Positions 34,343 through 35,156 of a DNA stretch of 35,156 nucleotides are shown here, in pieces. Positions within the stretch are counted from its first letter, which is position 1. The number at the start of each line of letters is the position of its first letter. This DNA is from Candidatus Limnocylindrus primus (lineage in GTDB: Bacteria > Chloroflexota > Limnocylindria > Limnocylindrales > Limnocylindraceae), in assembly GCA_003670475.1 (NCBI GenBank), contig QWRJ01000007.1, forward strand, positions 1 through 35,156, written 5' to 3'. A program made the translations under genes and the position numbers. Under the pieces are notes generated by a model, which was not told the origin of the DNA, did no database searches, and saw only the letters and a program-made list of their open reading frames with translations.

Positions 34343-35156
34343 TTACCTCTTGCTCTTTGGTCGGGCGGCAGCCTTCTTCACCAGTGCCACCTTGGCGGCT
34401 GGCTTCTTTGCGGCAGGCTTTGCCGCAGCTGGCTTCTTTGCGGCTGGCTTTGCCGCAGCAGGCTTTGCCGCCGCGCGACCGCGTCCGCGGCCACTCACCG
34501 GTGCGTCCTTACCGCTGAGGGCTGGTGCGCTCTCTGCGGATCGGCCGGTCGCCTCGAGCTGTGAGCGGAGGAGTGCCGCAACATCGGACGGGACGGACTC
34601 TGTGTCCATGCCGCCAGACATGTTGGAGCGACTCGAACCGTCACGCTGCGAGCGCGCAACTTCGTCTGCAATGCGCGATGGCCCCGAGCCGAGCGCACGA
34701 CGTGATGCACCAGACGGCTGTACGCGTCCAGCACCACGTCGCTCTGCGAGCAGGTACTCCGGAACGCCGCGAGGTGCGTCGTTATCAAGATCAGAGAGCG
34801 ACATCGTCTCGATCGGTCCGTCATACGACGAACCGCGAACCGGTGCCTCACCGCGCACGCCGTCACCGGCTGGTGCTTCGGCAAACCCTTCGCCACGTCC
34901 GCGTCGACCGCGTCCGCCACGACGGCGTCGACGGCGTGGCGCATCGCCAAACTCACCGGTCGCCGCATGGTCATGCTCTTGTCCTGGCGCTGGTCGTGCG
35001 AGATCGCTCGGCTCTAGATCATCGAGTGACATCGTCTCAATGGAGTCAGCGTCAATCACGCTGTTTCCAACGCGCACCACCGCTGCTCCGCGGCCTCGTG
35101 CTGCGACTGGTCGCCCCACAGCACTGCGTCGTGGGCGCCCACGCTCTTCTCGTGGC
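34343..35156 (-). CDS. C-terminal part of a protein with Arg/Gly-rich and Lys/Ala/Pro-rich (H1-like) tail; truncated at right edge
   Basis: Frame stays open to 35156 (PREERGRPRRSAVGRP...); RRRRRRGGRGRRGRGEG; KPAAKKPAAAKPAAKKPAAK repeats. Confidence 0.65.
   Translation of the reverse strand, partial: PREERGRPRRSAVGRPVAARGRGAAVVRVGNSVIDADSIETMSLDDLEPSDLARPAPGQEHDHAATGEFGDAPRRRRRRGGRGRRGRGEGFAEAPAGDGVRGEAPVRGSSYDGPIETMSLSDLDNDAPRGVPEYLLAERRGAGRVQPSGASRRALGSGPSRIADEVARSQRDGSSRSNMSGGMDTESVPSDVAALLRSQLEATGRSAESAPALSGKDAPVSGRGRGRAAAKPAAAKPAAKKPAAAKPAAKKPAAKVALVKKAAARPKSKR

Noticed and set aside
34390-34475. Tandem DNA repeats near the right edge as a mobile or CRISPR-like array
   Set aside because: They are in-frame codons for KPAAKKPAA repeats in a basic protein tail, with no spacer structure.
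1-35156. Phage, transposon, restriction-modification, toxin-antitoxin or CRISPR system
   Set aside because: No transposase, integrase, Cas, methylase or recognised TA pair among the ORFs; the content is mostly core metabolism and replication genes.

Overview
The window looks like a compact, high-GC bacterial chromosome segment. No phage, transposon, CRISPR array or rRNA was seen. Supported content: three tRNAs (Glu-TTC, Asp-GTC, Arg-CCG); argS; a one-carbon/folate cluster (ftcD-like, fchA-like, folD, fhs); an SOS/replication block (two LexA boxes, rplI, dinB, lexA with its own LexA box, dnaB); a VKOR-DsbA pair; a Fur/Zur-znuACB metal-uptake locus; a PIG-L/Mca-like deacetylase; an SDR; a threonine aldolase; a HisA-like protein; two tandem cyclophilins; a secreted HNH/DUF1524 nuclease; an acyl-ACP thioesterase; a possible PD-(D/E)XK protein; holB; and a basic/RGG-rich C-terminal tail running off the right edge. 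Best leads: (1) a recurrent arrangement of a TANNNT -10 hexamer exactly 6 nt upstream of ATG at many genes, implying widespread leaderless transcription; (2) an unassigned structured sRNA at about 29.76-29.92 kb with a sigma70-like promoter and a strong intrinsic terminator; (3) dinB with no ATG/GTG/TTG start, lying in the same frame as rplI behind a single TAA, downstream of twin LexA boxes; (4) a roughly 280-nt structured intergenic region after argS; (5) a possible SD-sequestering RNA switch before a small membrane protein. All calls come from reading the sequence by eye. No searches or folding programs were run.
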